The notes: generated by a model not told the origin, from the sequence alone. A DNA stretch of 64,000 nucleotides from Bacillota bacterium (GCA_023459495.1 JAEWTL010000077.1:255662-319661), one strand, 5' to 3'. Shown: positions 43,320 to 52,481, counted from the stretch's first letter. Program-made: numbers and translations.

Positions 43320-43766
43320 TTAAATGGTCAGGTCGTTTTCATCCTTGATGCGCACCGCTTTGTCAAACACCATCGCGAGCGTCTGGCAAAAAAGGCTGGA
43401 CAACAGCGCGAGGATGGCGACGATGGGCGTCATCACGGAAAAATCGAGAAAGGTCTTGATCAGCATCAGCAGCGCGATCGCCGCACAGAAATATGAGATG
43501 CGCTTCAGGCATTGTACGTTCCCGAATACGAAAGGTGAACTTTCGATTACGGTGGTCAACAGCCTGCGCAGCATCAGCAGAATCAGCCAGCAGAACACGC
43601 CCGACAACTCGATAAACAGCAGCGTCACCCAGCTGGGAAACACCTTGCCGACCACCGGATTATCCAGCCGGAAAACGAAGGGCAGCACAACCATGAATAT
43701 GGGAGCCAGAAATAACAGCACTTCGATCATCCGTTTGAGTATCAGCGGAATATTCCACTTGCTCAT
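43320..43766 (-). CDS. DUF2975 family membrane protein
   Basis: 148 residues with four transmembrane helices (about 12-32, 52-74, 98-116, 124-142). DUF2975 proteins form operons with small YozG-type regulators and are thought to sense something in the membrane and restrain the regulator; the signal is unknown. Start at 43766 with GGAGG 9 nt upstream. Confidence 0.85.
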   Translation of the reverse strand: MSKWNIPLILKRMIEVLLFLAPIFMVVLPFVFRLDNPVVGKVFPSWVTLLFIELSGVFCWLILLMLRRLLTTVIESSPFVFGNVQCLKRISYFCAAIALLMLIKTFLDFSVMTPIVAILALLSSLFCQTLAMVFDKAVRIKDENDLTI

Positions 43767-43791
43767 GCGTGCATACCTCCATTTCGGGCTG

Positions 43792-43821
43792 AGAATAGCA
43801 CAGGACACACCCTAAAGTCAA
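43792..43821 (-). promoter_or_regulatory. Promoter of the DUF2975/YozG operon
   Basis: Minus strand TTGACT (43821-43816), 18 nt, TATTCT (43797-43792), about 25 nt upstream of the start codon. Confidence 0.5.
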
Positions 43822-43944
43822 CAAAATATTATCGGGTTTCAATAAAAGTTTACCATTTTGTGAGGACAAACCCCAGACTTGTCCCAAAAAGAGGCTCGCG
43901 TTGTGATACAATGAGGGCGCAATCGATACAAGGGGGTTATGGGG

Positions 43945-45132
43945 ATGGACACACTCGTATACATACTCGCGGGGGTATGCGTAATTCTGGCCGCGGTGAC
44001 GGCGCTGGCGCTGCTGCGCAGCCGAGGTCTGCCGGACATCCGCAGCGAACTGGAGATTTTGAGGCGGCAGCAGGCGCAGAGCGCGGCCGAGCTGCGGCAG
44101 GAAGTGGTGGGCCTGTTCAAGATGCTCAGCGACAGCTCATCTCGGCAAATCGCCGACAGCACGCGGACCAACGGCGAAAGCATGGAGCGCCTGCGGGCCG
44201 CCGTCGACCAGCAGCTAAAGGGCATATCGGATATGACGGAGCGCCGGTTGGAGCAGATGCGTAAGGCGGTGGACGAGCAGCTCTCCGACACGCTGCAGAA
44301 GCGGCTGACCGGCTCGTTCAAGCAGGTGTCCGACCAGCTGGAGCAGGTGTTTAAAAGCATGGGCGAGGTGCGCAGCCTGGCCACGGGCGTGGGCGATCTG
44401 AAACGTGTGCTCAGCAACGTGAAGGTGCGCGGCACCTGGGGCGAGATGCAGCTCGGCAATCTGATCTCCTCCATGCTCTCTCCCGTGCAGTATAAGCAAA
44501 ACGCGGCGGTATGCGAAGGCCGAGAGCGCGTGGAGTACGCCATTGTGCTGCCGGGCCGCGGCGACGAGACGCTGCTGCTGCCCATCGATTCCAAGTTCCC
44601 CATGGAGATGTACATCGCCAAGGAGGAGGCGCTCTCCTCGGGCGACAAAGAGCTTGCACGTGAGGCCATGAAGACGCTCTCCGCCGCGTTAGTCACGGAA
44701 GCCAAGCGTATCCGCAGCAAATATATCAACCCGCCGGTCACGACCGACTTTGCCGTAATGTACCTGCCCACCGAAGGGCTGTATGCCGACGCCATTGCCA
44801 CGGGCACGTTTGACGTATGCCAGCGGGAGCAGCACGTCATCCTCTCCGGGCCGTCCACGCTGACCGCGCTGCTCTCCAGCCTGCAGATGGGCTTTAAGAC
44901 GCTCGCGATCGAGAAGCAGTCCGGCGAGGTATTGCGGCTGCTCGAAGCGGTGCGCAAAGCGTTTGGCGGTTTCTCCGTCGCGCTCGACAAGACGCAGAAG
45001 AGCCTCTACGCCGCCCAAAACAACCTGGACGACGCATCCCGCCGCTCCCGCACCATCGAGAAGCAGCTCGACAAGGTTTCCGGCATCGAAAGCACCGAAT
45101 ACCTGCCGGAGGATGAAGCCGCCGCGCAGTGA
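43945..45132 (+). CDS. rmuC: DNA recombination protein RmuC
   Basis: 395 residues (397 from an ATG at 43939, which is too close to the AGGGGG ribosome site). An N-terminal membrane anchor (about 3-22), a coiled coil (about 25-135) and the RmuC nuclease-like domain: VRGTWGEMQLGNLI, LPIDSKFPMEMY (D-x-K) and VMYLPTEGLYADAI are family marks. RmuC restrains DNA inversions at short repeats in E. coli, which is notable in a genome with many hairpin repeats. An extended -10 box (TGATACAAT, about 43904-43912) lies upstream. Confidence 0.94.
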   Translation: MDTLVYILAGVCVILAAVTALALLRSRGLPDIRSELEILRRQQAQSAAELRQEVVGLFKMLSDSSSRQIADSTRTNGESMERLRAAVDQQLKGISDMTERRLEQMRKAVDEQLSDTLQKRLTGSFKQVSDQLEQVFKSMGEVRSLATGVGDLKRVLSNVKVRGTWGEMQLGNLISSMLSPVQYKQNAAVCEGRERVEYAIVLPGRGDETLLLPIDSKFPMEMYIAKEEALSSGDKELAREAMKTLSAALVTEAKRIRSKYINPPVTTDFAVMYLPTEGLYADAIATGTFDVCQREQHVILSGPSTLTALLSSLQMGFKTLAIEKQSGEVLRLLEAVRKAFGGFSVALDKTQKSLYAAQNNLDDASRRSRTIEKQLDKVSGIESTEYLPEDEAAAQ

Positions 45133-45223
45133 ACCTATGCAGATGCACCAAAAGAACTCCTCACGCGTAATATAGACTGAGCCTTATATAAGGGGAAGCA
45201 TTATTTTGTGAGGAGGAAGAACC

Positions 45224-45463
45224 ATGGGATTTGAAGGCGGATGCGGCTGGGGCGGCGGAAACTGTTGCTGGCTGATCATCCTGTTGCTCTGCTGCTGCGG
45301 CGGCAATCAGGGCTGTGGTTGCAACGAAGGCTGCGGCGGTGGCTGGGGCTTTGGCGGTTTCGGCGGTGGCTGCAGCTGTATCTGGATCATCCTGCTGCTT
45401 TGCTGCTGCTGCGGCAACGGCTTTGGCTGGGGCGGCGGCTGCGCACCCGGGCCGAAATGCTAA
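45224..45463 (+). CDS. Cysteine/glycine-rich hydrophobic mini-protein
   Basis: 79 residues, 17 of them cysteine and about 28 glycine. It is built as two similar halves: WLIILLLCCCGG (16-27) and IWIILLLCCCCG (53-64), each a short hydrophobic strand or helix running into a cysteine cluster, separated by a Gly/Cys-rich linker. GAGGAGG precedes the ATG by about 7-9 nt and a strong terminator follows, so it is a complete monocistronic gene. Short Gly/Cys/aromatic proteins of this type occur in Clostridia without known function; membrane association or metal binding is possible. It is not a bacteriocin precursor of any class I know. Confidence 0.75.
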   Translation: MGFEGGCGWGGGNCCWLIILLLCCCGGNQGCGCNEGCGGGWGFGGFGGGCSCIWIILLLCCCCGNGFGWGGGCAPGPKC

Positions 45464-45536
45464 GGGCAGAATCCTGAAGCGCCCAAGGCACATATGCAAA
45501 AGCAACAACATATACCCTGTATATGCGACGGGCAAA

Positions 45537-45570
45537 AGGAGAGCTTCAAACGAGGCTCTCCTTTCCTTTA
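45537..45570 (+). terminator. Terminator of the Cys/Gly-rich gene
   Basis: AAGGAGAGC (45537-45545) pairs with GCTCTCCTT (45555-45563), followed by TCCTTTA. Also usable by the convergent gene at 45588. Confidence 0.75.
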
Positions 45571-45587
45571 TAGTAATTACGAATACC

Positions 45588-46070
45588 TCAAGCCTGCCAG
45601 CCGTTCAGAAACAGCAGCGCCAGCAGCATCACAAAGATGAACAGGTCGGATATCATCGCAAAGCGTTCCTCCGCGCCGGTTCTGCGACGGAACACGTGAA
45701 GCAGCCCGGCGAGGCCGAAATAAAGCCCGCCTGTAACGGCTGCCGGTACCCGAAACATCGGAACGAACAGCGAAACCAACGCGGCAACGGATAAACTGAT
45801 GTTGGCAAGCCCGATCTCCCGCACGACGGACGCCGCGCCAGCGCCTTCCGCTCCAAAGATACTTTTTGCCGTGAACTGCGGCTGGACGACCTGCTTTACT
45901 CCCGCGCTGCCGAGGCGCAGCCCCACGCCGCTGAACGTAAACCATTTCAGCGCTGCGGAACCAAAACGAAACGCATCAGGAAATGCCATCCACTCAATCA
46001 GCAGCGCCGCGCAGGGCACCACCGCAAAAAACAGGATCACCGACCACTCATACAGCCCCCAGCGTTTCAT
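45588..46070 (-). CDS. DUF6790-like membrane protein
   Basis: 160 residues with four transmembrane helices. WSVILFFAVVPCAALLIEW, KWFTFSGVGLRL, QPQFTAKSIFG and GLYFGLAGLLHVFRR give the pattern I associate with the uncharacterised DUF6790 family. Start at 46070 (AAGGGGGCAAGG just upstream); longer frames to 46262 lack ribosome sites. Function unknown. Confidence 0.7.
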   Translation of the reverse strand: MKRWGLYEWSVILFFAVVPCAALLIEWMAFPDAFRFGSAALKWFTFSGVGLRLGSAGVKQVVQPQFTAKSIFGAEGAGAASVVREIGLANISLSVAALVSLFVPMFRVPAAVTGGLYFGLAGLLHVFRRRTGAEERFAMISDLFIFVMLLALLFLNGWQA

Positions 46071-46380
46071 GTGCCTTGCCCCCTTTTTTATCATTATATC
46101 ACGGCTGCAGATTACAACATATCCGCAGTGAATATAAAAAGCCGTTCCCGCCCTTGAAACGGCTTCTCCCATATCATTGGAAAAGGGGAACGACGCTGCC
46201 GCTCCCCCTGTATACTGCCCGTCCGGGCACCGAACTGCCTGTTCCCCATTATTATCAGCCAATTCAGAACCCGGACGGGACTCCGATCAGTTGCCCCCAA
46301 AACTCTGCTTTCCGGGACTCCTGTTTATATCCCCGAAAAGTCTTACCTCCCCGGGGAATTAAGAGTACGCTGTGAAGCCC
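46071..46380. other. Spacer of about 310 bp with htrA terminator
   Basis: Contains the terminator at 46133-46165 and otherwise nothing recognisable. Short frames across 46112-46362 have no ribosome sites. Confidence 0.5.
46133..46165 (-). terminator. Probable htrA terminator
   Basis: Minus strand AAGCCGTT-tcaagggcggg-AACGGCTT followed by TTTATATT. It lies about 215 nt past the protease stop codon. Confidence 0.6.
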
Positions 46381-47712
46381 TTAGCTCGCTTCACTCAACT
46401 CAATCTGGATTTCCATCGTTTTACCGTCGCGTGTGACGGAGAGCGTCACCTTATCGCCCGGTACGTGCTTGTAAAGCTGCTCCTTGGCTTCAAGGATCGA
46501 GTTCACGCTCACACCGTCGATTGCGGTGATGATGTCGCCCGCTTTAAGGCCCTGTGCCGCTGCGTCGGACGAAGCGCTCACCTCATAGACGTACAGGCCG
46601 CTGTCCAGCGTGATGTCATAGTTGGAATACTCCAGCAGTTCCTTGTCCACCAGCGATGCGCCAATCACGGCCTGTTTAAACTCGCCGGTCGCCACGATCT
46701 GCGCAATGATCGGTTTGGCCGCGTTGATCGGGATCGCGAAGCCGATGCCCTCGCCGTTGGAGAGCTTATAGCTGTTGATGCCGATGACCTCGCCCGAAGC
46801 GTTGAGCAGCGCGCCGCCGCTGTTACCCGGGTTGATGGCCGCGTCGGTCTGGATCAGGTCTTCCGCAATCTGCGTGCTGCTGATTTCGGCGCTGACGCCC
46901 AGCGCAGATACGATGCCCGAGGTCACTGTCTGCTCCAGTCCAAGCGGATTGCCGATGGCTACCGTGATCTCACCGACCGTTACGTTGTCCGAGTCGCCCA
47001 GCGTTACAGCAGGCAGGCCGGTTGCGTCGATCTTAAGCACCGCAAGGTCCATAGCCTCATCGGAGTAGAGCACTGTAGCGGTATACTCCTTGCCGTCCTC
47101 CAGTGTCACGGTAATGGTGGTATCCTGCGTCTGCTGTGGCTGGTTGCCGAAGAAGCCGGGGATTTCATACAGCTGTGTGGAGTCGGTCAGCGCGATGACG
47201 TGCGCGTTGGTAAGGATCAGCCCGTCGCTGCTCACAATGACGCCCGAACCTGTGCCTTCGCTCGTCGCAATGCCCACCACAGAGTCCGATACATCCGCAG
47301 CCACGTTCTGCACAGTGGTCGAGTAGTCGGTGGTAACGAGGTTGATCGTATCGCCCACCGTGCCGCTCTCTGTCGAGCTCAGGCCGTTAACATCCGCACT
47401 GTCCGCCGCATCGGCCACCGCTTTGTCGATGTACGCCTGCTGCTCTGCGCTGAGACCGGTATCCTGAGCGCCCATGTAGAGCGCCACGCCGCCGCCGCCG
47501 ATTACCGATCCTAAAATGGCACCGACCAGCGCAAGAGCAAGCCCGCGGCCGCGGTGAGGCTTCTTCGGCTTGGGCGGTTCCGGCTGCGGCAAATTGGACG
47601 GACTCTGATAATATCCGTTGTATCCATTTCCGGCATTTCCGTTGTTTCCGTAGCCACCACCGTTTCCGTAATACCCATAATTTCCGTTATCGTCATTACC
47701 ATAGTTATCCAT
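46381..47712 (-). CDS. HtrA/DegP-type membrane-anchored serine protease
   Basis: 443 residues. A cytosolic Asn/Gly/Tyr-rich head (1-45), a transmembrane helix (about 56-80), a trypsin-like domain with His171 (TNAHVI), Asp222 (DLAVLK) and Ser298 (GNSGGA), and a C-terminal PDZ domain (about 345-435). It degrades or refolds damaged exported proteins. Start at 47712 with GAGGAGG 8 nt upstream. The Gly/Asn/Tyr repeat head is unusually long and low in complexity. No two-component genes flank it. Confidence 0.95.
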   Translation of the reverse strand: MDNYGNDDNGNYGYYGNGGGYGNNGNAGNGYNGYYQSPSNLPQPEPPKPKKPHRGRGLALALVGAILGSVIGGGGVALYMGAQDTGLSAEQQAYIDKAVADAADSADVNGLSSTESGTVGDTINLVTTDYSTTVQNVAADVSDSVVGIATSEGTGSGVIVSSDGLILTNAHVIALTDSTQLYEIPGFFGNQPQQTQDTTITVTLEDGKEYTATVLYSDEAMDLAVLKIDATGLPAVTLGDSDNVTVGEITVAIGNPLGLEQTVTSGIVSALGVSAEISSTQIAEDLIQTDAAINPGNSGGALLNASGEVIGINSYKLSNGEGIGFAIPINAAKPIIAQIVATGEFKQAVIGASLVDKELLEYSNYDITLDSGLYVYEVSASSDAAAQGLKAGDIITAIDGVSVNSILEAKEQLYKHVPGDKVTLSVTRDGKTMEIQIELSEAS

Positions 47713-47908
47713 AATCTTTGCCTCCTCGATTTCAATAACTGCATCATAGCCTGTCCATATGACAAGGGTTTTACGAAGAGGTGAACCGTTTTTGAAATAA
47801 AATAAGTTATTTTGTGACCAAGCAGCCGATATCCCGGCTGCTTCCAACACAATAGTTTGACTGGGCGGAAAAATTGGCTTGAAAGTCCGCCTTACTTTAA
47901 GAAAAAGA

Positions 47909-48376
47909 TTATAATCTCGAATTTTTATATGAGTTGTATATTGCTTGAATCTTCTCGTTGGATTCAAAAAAAGCAATCAAAACTGAAAAGCAGCGCATCG
48001 TATCATTCGTAATGGTATGTTCGATTTTTTCTGTTTCTTCCAGCAGATTCTGTTCTTTAATGCCGATGATTCTGAGGAAATTCTCAACAATATTATGCCG
48101 TTCAATTAAAGCAGCGCCGATCTCCTTGCCCAGATTCTCCAATACCAGAATGCCGTACTTCTCGTACTTAATCAGCTTCAGTTCGGCAAGCTTTTGCACC
48201 ATCCGGGTGGTAGCAGGCGGATGAACATTTAATGCGTTGGCCAGTTCGTTGATGCGCGTATAACCGCTGTCCAATGATAGTCTGTAAATCATCTCCATAT
48301 AGTCTTCCATTGAAGCAGTCAGATGCTGCCCTGTCCTGTTCATATACTCGCGGAAAGTATAGAAATTCTGATCCAT
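47909..48376 (-). CDS. mntR: DtxR/MntR family metal-dependent regulator
   Basis: 155 residues. Winged helix at the N-terminus (TRINELANALNVHPPATTRMVQ, about 38-60) and a helical metal-binding/dimer domain with ERHNIVENFL and EKIEHTI, the Glu/His ligands of the MntR type. There is no SH3 domain, as in MntR. It is divergent from a Nramp transporter gene, so repression of that gene by manganese is the likely role. Confidence 0.9.
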   Translation of the reverse strand: MDQNFYTFREYMNRTGQHLTASMEDYMEMIYRLSLDSGYTRINELANALNVHPPATTRMVQKLAELKLIKYEKYGILVLENLGKEIGAALIERHNIVENFLRIIGIKEQNLLEETEKIEHTITNDTMRCFSVLIAFFESNEKIQAIYNSYKNSRL

Positions 48377-48397
48377 CCTGTTAACCCCCTTAATATG

Positions 48398-48426
48398 TTT
48401 TATTCGCAGTTATTTATTTTATTCGC
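48398..48426. promoter_or_regulatory. Direct repeat in the mntR-mntH spacer, candidate regulator site
   Basis: TTTTATTCGC occurs at 48398-48407 and again at 48417-48426, a 19-bp period that places the two copies on the same DNA face. It does not resemble the usual MntR palindrome, but its place between the divergent genes makes it a good candidate. Confidence 0.45.
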
Positions 48427-48536
48427 GGCGAAGTTTGTTACCTGTAGCAAAAAAAGTTTCTCAACATAAAGTGAATAAGGATTACTTCTCAATGGAAGTT
48501 TCCGCCGTACTCAAAGCTAAGAAAGGGCAAAAAACA

Positions 48537-49829
48537 ATGCAAGCAAATCGTGAAGGAGGAGGGCAGAAAAAAAGCTTAATCGTTAAAGAGCCGTCCAAAG
48601 CATCGACCTTGAAGCTTTGGATCAGGCAATTTCTAAAATTTCTCGGCCCTGCCTTTATCGTAAGCGTTGCTTACATAGACCCGGGCAATTTTGCTACCAA
48701 TATAAGCAGTGGGTCTATTTTTAATTATAATCTTCTCTGGGTTATTCTGGTCAGTAACCTGATGGCTATATTTTTACAAATTAATTCCGCCAAGCTGGGC
48801 ATCGCAACGGGGAGAAACCTCTCTGAAATGTGCGGGCGGGTGTTTAAGAAAACGACAAACTGGATTCTGTGGGTGATATCCTGCATTGCGGCAATTGCAA
48901 CTACCATGGCAGAGTTTCTGGGCGGTACCCTTGGTTTCTATCTGCTTTTTGGAATACCGCTTCCCATCGCGGGGGTATTGACCGCCGTTGTTACGTTCGG
49001 GATCATATACCTGCAGAAATACGGGCAAAAGGTTGTGGAGATCATCATCACAGCCTTGGTCGCGGTCATATGCGTCGCGTACGCGATTGAAATGTTTCTT
49101 GCAGCACCGGATTGGACTCAAATCGGCATCCACGTGCTTCTGCCGTCGCTTCCCAATGGTCAGGCGGTCTTACTCGCGGTCGGCATGCTGGGCGCAACCG
49201 TTATGCCGCACGTCATCTATTTGCACTCCCAGCTGGTTCAGCACCGCAATGGCGATAAAACCGTTGCAGCAAAAAAGCATCATTTGAAGATGGAAAAGGC
49301 TGACGTTGTCATCGCAATGAATATCGCGTTTGTGGTTAACGCTGCTATGGTTATTGTGTCCGCCGCCGTATTTTTCAGAGAGGGCCTGGTTGTTGACTCC
49401 ATCGAGCAGGCGCACCGCTCGCTAGAGCCTTTATTGGGTCGGCTGTCCAGCGCGGCGTTTGGGATAGCGCTGCTTGCGTCCGGTTTTTCTTCTTCTGCAG
49501 TAGGGGCGATGGCCGGAGAAACGGTAATGGACGGGTTCGTCAATTTAAAGATTCCCGTTAACGTGAGAAGGCTGATTACCATGGTGCCATCCATGCTTGT
49601 CATCTTAGTCGGCATTAATCCGATGAAGGCCCTGGTTCTCAGTCAGGTATCCCTGAGCTTCGCCCTTCCCTTTGCGATCATACCCCTGTTTTTGATAACC
49701 AACAGGAAAGATCTCATGGGAGCATTTGTAAACAAGCCCGTGACGAAGGTCCTTGGGTTTGTAATCGCCGCGGTGATTATTGGGCTGAACATGGTGCTGT
49801 TATACCTTACGTTTACCGGGAATGTATAG
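48537..49829 (+). CDS. mntH: Nramp family manganese transporter
   Basis: 430 residues with 11 transmembrane helices. The metal-site motif DPGN is in VAYIDPGNFATN (helix 1) and MPHVIYLHSQLVQHR supplies the helix 6 residues (A/M-x-x-MPH). It imports Mn(II) with protons. Start at 48537 (GAAAGGG 9 nt upstream); an in-frame ATG at 48492 would add 15 residues. The N-terminus is longer and more basic than usual. Paired with mntR. Confidence 0.94.
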   Translation: MQANREGGGQKKSLIVKEPSKASTLKLWIRQFLKFLGPAFIVSVAYIDPGNFATNISSGSIFNYNLLWVILVSNLMAIFLQINSAKLGIATGRNLSEMCGRVFKKTTNWILWVISCIAAIATTMAEFLGGTLGFYLLFGIPLPIAGVLTAVVTFGIIYLQKYGQKVVEIIITALVAVICVAYAIEMFLAAPDWTQIGIHVLLPSLPNGQAVLLAVGMLGATVMPHVIYLHSQLVQHRNGDKTVAAKKHHLKMEKADVVIAMNIAFVVNAAMVIVSAAVFFREGLVVDSIEQAHRSLEPLLGRLSSAAFGIALLASGFSSSAVGAMAGETVMDGFVNLKIPVNVRRLITMVPSMLVILVGINPMKALVLSQVSLSFALPFAIIPLFLITNRKDLMGAFVNKPVTKVLGFVIAAVIIGLNMVLLYLTFTGNV

Positions 49830-49943
49830 GAAGGCCGGAACGGTTGTATTTTGCGAGGCCAAAAGCCGACTCTGAAATTTGACAGGTTTACGGAACCGAC
49901 GGTGTCCCTGCTTCGTCCAAGTCATATATAAGGAGGAGCAGCT

Positions 49944-50399
49944 ATGAAAAAAATCAGAATCGCAATGTGCCTTGCAATCGTAATGCTGCTTGCGGCGTGC
50001 GGTACAAACGGCTTGGATATCAGCAAGCTGGAAAAGTCGCAGTACAATGAGGCGGACAAAAGCCCGGACGTGGTGATGACGCTGGACAGCACGACGGTCG
50101 CAAAAGGGACGGAGACCATTGCCGCGCATCTCGAAAACAGCTCGGACGCTGAGTTTACGTTCGGCGTGGACCCGCACCTCGATGTGGAGTCGGGCGGCGT
50201 ATGGTATACCGTGCCCACAGTGGAAGGCGCTGCCTGGATTGAGATCGCGTACATACTGGAGGCGAACGGCAGCTCGGATTATGACTTTGCACTCAAAACG
50301 TTCTACGGCAGCCTGCCCGCGGGACATTACCGCATCGTGCGGCCGCTGTACACTGAGGCGGGCAGCACCTTTGCCCTCGCGGAGTTCACAATCAAATAA
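49944..50399 (+). CDS. Lipoprotein with immunoglobulin-like domain
   Basis: 151 residues. Lipobox LLAACG (Cys20). The mature part is a single beta-sandwich with the TVAKGTETIAAHLENSSDAEFTF opening and the LPAGHYRIVRPLY ending seen in a small Bacillota family of extracellular Ig-like domains. AAGGAGGAG precedes the ATG. Role at the cell surface unknown. Confidence 0.8.
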   Translation: MKKIRIAMCLAIVMLLAACGTNGLDISKLEKSQYNEADKSPDVVMTLDSTTVAKGTETIAAHLENSSDAEFTFGVDPHLDVESGGVWYTVPTVEGAAWIEIAYILEANGSSDYDFALKTFYGSLPAGHYRIVRPLYTEAGSTFALAEFTIK

Positions 50400-50402
50400 T
50401 AC

Positions 50403-50606
50403 GTTGCCATAGAAAAAGGCTCCCTGCCAGAAAGGGGCTGGCAGCCCGAAAGGCAGACTTGGGGATTCCCACGAATAAGAATCCCTCCACCGCCTTCGGC
50501 GGTCCCCCTCCCTTTGGCAAGGGAGGCTTTCCTTAACATCAAAGGCCGCGTTTTCCGCGGCCTTTCGCTTCATTGCAACGGGCGGCCCTGTGTGGCCGCC
50601 CCCGCC
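50403..50606. repeat. Intergenic repeat block with terminator hairpin
   Basis: Contains CCCTCCACCGCCTTCGGCGG...CCCTCCCTTTGGCAAGGGAGG (about 50482-50528), a 10-pair stem AAAGGCCGCG/CGCGGCCTTT (50541-50565) that can end transcripts from both sides, and a GGGCGGCC/GGCCGCCC palindrome (50580-50602). The first element is shared with 38792-38825. Confidence 0.6.
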
Positions 50607-50610
50607 TAAG

Positions 50611-51597
50611 TTAATGCTTTTTAATGTTGATGCCGCCCGATACAGTACGGAGCGAAACCGATACGCCGCCGCCGTTCACCGTGCCGGAGATATGATCTCC
50701 CACGATGGAGCCGGAGGAACCGCCGGTCACCGTGCGGTCAAAGTCGCACGAGATGCCGCCGGAGGTGGTGTCCGCATCCAGATCAAACGCCGCATCCGCA
50801 TTCAGGTACAGCGTTACGCTGCCACTGGTGACGTCGATGCTGATCGGGTCGATCTCCTTCTGCGCAAGGTCCACCGTGACGCTGCCCGAGGTATTGTTGA
50901 TGTCGAGCGCACCCGTTACATCCGTTACCTTCACAGTGCCCGAGGTGCAGCGAACCGTCGTGTCGCCCTGCGTGCCTCGGATGTCGATGTCACCCGACTG
51001 ACAACCAATCATGACTGTGCTGAACGCTGAGTCTTCCAGCTTAATGCCGCCCGAAGCGGTATTGATATCAAGCGTACCGCCCGTACATCCGCTGATGGCC
51101 GCCCGGCCGCTCGCACACGACACCGATACGTTGCCCAGCGTCATGTCTTCCAGGTTGGTATTCGCTGAAGCGCACGCCAGCCGGAGATCCAGCCCGCAGT
51201 CCTTGGGCAGGGTGACGGTGATATCGATGTCGGACCAGCTGAACAGCGCGGTATCCAGATCGAACACGACCGAAAGCTTGCCGTTCGTTTCCGAAACGCT
51301 CAGATATTCGTCCCTTTGGTCAGGCGTCCACAGCGTCCCGGTCATGCTCACTTCCGCCTTGTCGCCCGGTAAAACCGTTACCGTTCCCGCGGAGCATTCC
51401 ACGTTCAGCGAGGTTACGCCGTCAAGGTTTAGCGCGTGGGTTTCATCCGCGGTTACGCGGCTGCCCCGGAACATTCCGAAGAAATCCTTATTGTCGCTGT
51501 GCTGCGTAAAATATAGCCCCAGCACGATTCCCGCGCCGATCAGACAGACTACCAGTACGCCGACGACGATCAGCACAACTATCTTGGTATTACTCAT
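50611..51597 (-). CDS. DUF4097 family beta-helix protein
   Basis: 328 residues. One N-terminal transmembrane anchor (about 6-29), then a right-handed beta-helix of 15-20-residue turns with TSGSV/ASGGI/SGDI repeats (about 60-325), the DUF4097 pattern. It is the third gene of a PadR-DUF1700-DUF4097 operon, common in Bacillota and thought to respond to envelope stress. It overlaps the DUF1700 gene by 8 nt. Confidence 0.9.
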   Translation of the reverse strand: MSNTKIVVLIVVGVLVVCLIGAGIVLGLYFTQHSDNKDFFGMFRGSRVTADETHALNLDGVTSLNVECSAGTVTVLPGDKAEVSMTGTLWTPDQRDEYLSVSETNGKLSVVFDLDTALFSWSDIDITVTLPKDCGLDLRLACASANTNLEDMTLGNVSVSCASGRAAISGCTGGTLDINTASGGIKLEDSAFSTVMIGCQSGDIDIRGTQGDTTVRCTSGTVKVTDVTGALDINNTSGSVTVDLAQKEIDPISIDVTSGSVTLYLNADAAFDLDADTTSGGISCDFDRTVTGGSSGSIVGDHISGTVNGGGVSVSLRTVSGGINIKKH

Positions 51598-52162
51598 TGT
51601 TTTTCCCTCCTTTAATCTTTTCGGAAATGCCGTTTAAAAACAGCATATTGCCTTTCTTGAAAACTTTGCCCAGATACATCAGCCCAATAAAGCTCAGTAC
51701 ACCCAGCGCGAGCAGGATGCCGCTTACGAATATTCCGGCCCACCCGGCGACATTGGTCATCATGCCAATGTTCACGAGGGAGAAGCCCAGTCCCGCAATC
51801 CCCGCAAGGCCGATGGAACATGTCGCTATATACAATGCCGAAAGTACGATGTACCCTGCGACCACCACGAATACGACGTAGAAGAAGTTGATGATGCCGA
51901 GGCCCGCTGTTGAGAATATCGCCCGCGCGGTATTCTTTGCCGACCGTTCCTGCTCTGCGCGCTCGATGTAGCGCTGCACCGTGTATTCCTTCGCGAGCTT
52001 TTTCGGATCGCCGAGGCGCTCGCACATCTCCTCTTCACTGCGTCCATCCCCCCCGGCACAGGCGAAGTACTCCTCGAAGTCCATCAGGATGTCGTCCACA
52101 TCCGCCCTGGGCAGCTTGTGCAGACCCTCCGTCATTTGCCGCATAAACATTTGCTTATTCAT
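51590..52162 (-). CDS. DUF1700 family membrane protein
   Basis: 190 residues. The N-terminal DUF1700 motif LHKLPRADVDDILMDFEEYFA (about 14-34) leads a helical domain, followed by three or four membrane helices (about 85-170). Usually encoded between PadR and DUF4097, as here. AGGAGG precedes the ATG; overlaps with both neighbours (8 nt each) indicate translational coupling. Confidence 0.9.
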   Translation of the reverse strand: MNKQMFMRQMTEGLHKLPRADVDDILMDFEEYFACAGGDGRSEEEMCERLGDPKKLAKEYTVQRYIERAEQERSAKNTARAIFSTAGLGIINFFYVVFVVVAGYIVLSALYIATCSIGLAGIAGLGFSLVNIGMMTNVAGWAGIFVSGILLALGVLSFIGLMYLGKVFKKGNMLFLNGISEKIKGGKNNE

Positions 52163-52481
52163 GCGCGTTCCCTCCTAACACAGCATTGACGCCGTGAATA
52201 AATGTGTTCCAGTCGTGCAGAAACTCCTTCCGCATCATCTCGCCCTTCTCGGTGAGCTGATAGTACTTGCGGGGCGGCCCCTCGGACGATTCCTGCAGGT
52301 AGGTCTGCACGTATCCTTCATCCTTCAGCCGCCGCAGCAGCGGATAGATCGTGCCCTCCGATATCTCGATGTTCTTCGATATCTCAGCCACGAGCTCGTA
52401 CCCGTAGCGGTCGTTCGTCTTCAGCAGTGACAACACGCACAGCTCCAGCACGCCTTTTTTCAGCTGGATGTTCAATTGCAT
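52155..52481 (-). CDS. PadR family transcriptional regulator
   Basis: 108 residues of the short PadR type: a winged helix with ELCVLSLLKTNDRYGYELVAE, EGTIYPLLRRLKDEGYV and a C-terminal dimerising helix. Start at 52481 (GGAGGGG just upstream). It leads the operon and probably represses it, with derepression by membrane-active compounds as in LadR- or LmrR-like cases; the ligand is not known. Confidence 0.92.
   Translation of the reverse strand: MQLNIQLKKGVLELCVLSLLKTNDRYGYELVAEISKNIEISEGTIYPLLRRLKDEGYVQTYLQESSEGPPRKYYQLTEKGEMMRKEFLHDWNTFIHGVNAVLGGNAHE

Noticed and set aside
46112..46362. Short frames upstream of the DUF6790-like gene and antisense to it
   Set aside because: No ribosome sites; the region contains a terminator and looks non-coding.
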